NCBI GenBank assembly: GCA_903832005.1
Contig: CAIKZO010000064.1
Span: forward strand, 1 to 64,000
DNA length: 64,000 bases
Reading direction: 5' to 3'
Source: Enhydrobacter aerosaccus
GTDB lineage: Bacteria > Pseudomonadota > Alphaproteobacteria > Reyranellales > Reyranellaceae
Under the pieces are notes generated by a model that was given only the letters and a program-made list of their open reading frames with translations, did not search any database and was not told the DNA's origin. This document shows positions 61,856 through 64,000 of the stretch, piece by piece. Positions within the stretch are counted from its first letter, which is position 1. Each line of letters opens with the position of its first letter. The position numbers and the translations under genes were made by a program.

Positions 61856-63166
61856 ATGGCGTTGAGTCACCCGTCGCTAATTATTGCAAGTGCCGACGGC
61901 AGAAGTAGTGGGATTGTTTATACGATTGAATCTCGCAAATCTCTCGAGCTCAATCTTTCGGACCTGCTAATTAACGGACGGTTAGAGATTTTTCCCCACG
62001 TTGAGGAGAAGGGGCTTCTCTTTCTAAATTTCAAGCGAAAGCGATTAGTCCTTTCCGCAGGCGCTTACGTTGGATTAATTCCACTTACTCCGCACATATC
62101 AATAGACGTTCGCCCCAAGATGCCGGTGAGCAGTTTAGCTCGGGTCCTTGATACGGCTCGTAGACCGCTTGCTTCAATATCCGGAGTAGACCGCCTATAT
62201 CGCACTACCGATTCAAACAGTGACAGCATCGCGGAATTCCTCGCGGAAAACTTTTTGACCGCACTAATGCCTGTATGGAGTGGCGGACTACACAAAGAGT
62301 ATCTTCGGAAGTCCGAAATCACTAGTTACCCAAGTGGCCGTATTGATTTCACTGGCACTCTACCATTGTGGTCGCGTGGCCAATTTCATCGAGTTAAGTC
62401 AGAAAGCTTCCACCAAAATATAGATATTCCGCCCAACAGAGTGCTCAAAGGTGCGCTCCATTTTTTGCTTCGTCGGATGGGATCTCTAAAGCTGAAAGAT
62501 AGAGATCTGATTCGAAGGATGAACGATGCGTTTATGGAAATGCCCGCAGTCATCGGACCGATTCAATCGAATGACTATCAAGTCACTGAAGGCCTGCTTA
62601 AAAGGCAGCTCCTTCCGGCAAATCGCTCATACTATTTCCGGCCACTCGAGATTGCCCTTCTGATCCTGGCCAACAAGAGCGTGGCTCTCGAAGAACACGG
62701 CCACGATGTTATCCTTGAAACGTTCATCTTGAATTTTGAAGAGCTATTCGAAGAATATCTGCGTCGGATCTTGATGCGTCAGACGCCACAGGGCATGGCT
62801 GTTCGGAATGGAAATTTGGAAGGAAGAAAGCCGCTATTCGATGATCAGAAAGCCCCGCCAGCTCAACCAGATATTGTTCTAGTTGCTACCTCTACAGGCC
62901 AAAAACTCGTGGCGGAAGTTAAGTATAAAGAGAAGCCAGATCGTCAGGACATAAATCAGGCCATCACCTACGCCCTCAGCTACAACACATCGCAAGCAGT
63001 TCTAGTGCATCAGTCCAAGCCCGGCTCAAAGACAGGGCTCTCTCTTATAGGCACGATTCGAGGAATCAGAATTTCTGCCTATGGCTTTGACTTAAGCGTT
63101 TCCGATCTCACCGCGGAGGAAAACGCTTTCGCCAAATGCCTTTTTTCTGTCATCAGCGAATCCTGA
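61856..63166 (+). CDS. McrC-like restriction endonuclease subunit
   Basis: 436 residues, starting 2 bp after the McrB-like stop. N-terminal McrB-contact half with PHISIDVRPKMPVSSLARVL, a middle GRIDFTGTLPLWSRGQFHRV, then FEELFEEYLRRIL and the PD-(D/E)XK nuclease site PDIVLVATSTGQKLVAEVKY followed by DINQAITYALSYN. All catalytic residues (D, E, K) appear intact. Cleaves DNA with the McrB-like motor. Confidence 0.9.
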   Translation: MALSHPSLIIASADGRSSGIVYTIESRKSLELNLSDLLINGRLEIFPHVEEKGLLFLNFKRKRLVLSAGAYVGLIPLTPHISIDVRPKMPVSSLARVLDTARRPLASISGVDRLYRTTDSNSDSIAEFLAENFLTALMPVWSGGLHKEYLRKSEITSYPSGRIDFTGTLPLWSRGQFHRVKSESFHQNIDIPPNRVLKGALHFLLRRMGSLKLKDRDLIRRMNDAFMEMPAVIGPIQSNDYQVTEGLLKRQLLPANRSYYFRPLEIALLILANKSVALEEHGHDVILETFILNFEELFEEYLRRILMRQTPQGMAVRNGNLEGRKPLFDDQKAPPAQPDIVLVATSTGQKLVAEVKYKEKPDRQDINQAITYALSYNTSQAVLVHQSKPGSKTGLSLIGTIRGIRISAYGFDLSVSDLTAEENAFAKCLFSVISES

Positions 63167-63178
63167 ATAAGTGCGAGA

Positions 63179-63394
63179 TCAGGAAAGATAGCCTTCACTT
63201 TTGAGGCGCTCCTCCACACAGATCGCCACCCATGCACTAGTGGTCCTTTTTTCCGCGTTAGCGGCCGCCTTAAGCGCTTTCAGTACTACCCCTGGAATTC
63301 TAAAATGAAGGGTGCAATCCCGCCGCTGAGGCGCTTCTTTGCTCTTCGAAGTCTGCGGCCGCGCACGGCGCTTCGCAGGGTCGGCGGTCGCCAT
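63179..63394 (-). CDS. Ribbon-helix-helix-like small protein
   Basis: 71 residues from the ATG at 63394, with AAAGG 8 nt upstream; a further ATG at 63400 adds two. Basic N-terminus, then DCTLHFRIPGVVLKALKAAA and TTSAWVAICVEERLKSEG, a strand followed by two helices as in Arc/MetJ-type repressors. Convergent with mcrC (12 bp apart). Possibly the island's regulator or an antitoxin without toxin. Confidence 0.6.
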   Translation of the reverse strand: MATADPAKRRARPQTSKSKEAPQRRDCTLHFRIPGVVLKALKAAANAEKRTTSAWVAICVEERLKSEGYLS

Positions 63395-63587
63395 GCTCAT
63401 TGCCTTTCATTCGATAGTATCTATCTATTTCCATATTACACGATTTTTAAGAGGCTGGGCGAAGGCCTCGCCCGCCCGGGCTACCCGCCCCCACCACACA
63501 CGAAACAACTCCGCCTCGCCGCGAAACAATTCCCTTACGCCCCGCGCGTAGCCTGAGCGGCGTCCCGACAGCGAGGGGAGAGCGCCG

Positions 63588-64000
63588 ATGCACGGCACCA
63601 CCAGCTTCTATCACGCCATCTTCAAGCGCCTGCAGACCGTCTATCACTGGGAGAGCAGCGTCAGTTTCGACGGCCATCTCAGCAAGGACGACAACGCGCC
63701 CGGCCTCTATGGCGGCTTCAGCCTGAAATACCCGAGCGACAAGTACGGCATGTTCGGCAGCCTGTCGGCGGCGGCGGGCGCTCCGGTCAGCGCCGGCCTG
63801 AAGCCGCTGGTGCTCGGCAACAACGTGCCGGCGCAGAACCCGCTCTATGTCATGCTGGCGGCGGCGGCGGGGCCGAACGGATCGATCCCCGACACCGTCA
63901 CCGTCGGCACGCAGAAGTGGCCGGTCATGCCGCCGCCCGACCAGGGCACGCTCTACAATACCGCGTGGCTGAACTTCACCGCGGGCACGCCGCCGCCGCT
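63588..64000 (+). CDS. Unrecognised protein, truncated by window end
   Basis: Open from an ATG at 63588, with GAGGGGAGAG 6 nt upstream, to the window edge (137 codons, no stop). Begins MHGTTSFYHAIFKRLQTVYH, then WESSVSFDGHLSKDDNAPGL and YGGFSLKYPSDKYGMFGSLS. No signal peptide or motif I recognise; Gly, Ser and Pro-rich, possibly a secreted or structural protein. GC is back to the high level of the chromosome. Confidence 0.7.
   Translation, partial: MHGTTSFYHAIFKRLQTVYHWESSVSFDGHLSKDDNAPGLYGGFSLKYPSDKYGMFGSLSAAAGAPVSAGLKPLVLGNNVPAQNPLYVMLAAAAGPNGSIPDTVTVGTQKWPVMPPPDQGTLYNTAWLNFTAGTPPP

Overview
The window is 64 kb of GC-rich alphaproteobacterial chromosome. This rests on gene content and order (dnaK-dnaJ; rpmH-rnpA-yidD-yidC-engB; dapB, dapD, argB), Shine-Dalgarno-led genes, very frequent ATGA/GTGA/TGATG stop-start overlaps, and many Dpp-type, TctC-type and DMT transporters. 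The content would suit a Rhodospirillales or Reyranella-like free-living heterotroph, but nothing here fixes the genus. No rRNA, tRNA, IS element, integrase or CRISPR array was seen.

Layout. 0-2.1 kb: end of dnaK, a terminator, dnaJ. 2.1-7.6 kb: a five-gene Dpp/Opp-type ABC operon on the minus strand. 7.7-9.3 kb: a GatC/AtzG-like small protein and an amidase. 9.3-13.3 kb: an APH-type kinase and HAD dehalogenase (minus), 3-methyladenine glycosylase and an MlrC-type M81 protein (plus), and a DUF3303-like protein. 13.4-19 kb: dapB, nth, two transporters, a Nudix hydrolase and dapD. 19-25.2 kb: a TctC-type binding protein with an amidohydrolase, an AT-richer orphan PD-(D/E)XK-type gene, a SnoaL-like protein, LemA with an HtpX-like protease, and a GDPD. 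25.2-28.8 kb: a TumE-type toxin-antitoxin pair, then a GntR regulator with a PhyH dioxygenase and a SAF-domain dehydrogenase. 28.9-40.3 kb: a frameshifted globin, def and argB, then a two-component module with a 1387-residue ATPase/hybrid kinase, then engB-yidC-yidD-rnpA-rpmH. 40.4-49.5 kb: GST and TVP38-like genes, a four-gene operon with two selenoproteins, DMT exporters and a sensor kinase. 49.5-58.7 kb: GST, Ldh-type dehydrogenase, MscS channel, hydrolase, and a PPOX/desaturase/MetX-like operon. 58.7-63.4 kb: an AT-richer defence island with a cytosine-5 methyltransferase, McrB-like GTPase, McrC-like nuclease and a ribbon-helix-helix protein. The window ends inside an unrecognised gene.

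Main discovery. At 42.1-43.9 kb two adjacent minus-strand genes each have one in-frame TGA exactly where their families carry the redox-active cysteine (UPYC in a peroxiredoxin-like protein, UPAC in a GrdB/PrdB-like protein). Reading frame and homology continue across both TGAs and a hairpin follows each. They lie in a tight operon behind a TetR regulator, with a third unknown gene behind them. I read this as a two-selenoprotein redox operon. Conventional gene callers would break it into four fragments.

Other notable items are the methyltransferase-McrBC island, the P-loop ATPase/TPR/histidine kinase/REC/HPt protein inserted between engB and argB, the frameshifted globin, and several families of dispersed intergenic palindromes. 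One of these is a roughly 300-bp MITE-like element with 37-bp terminal inverted repeats.
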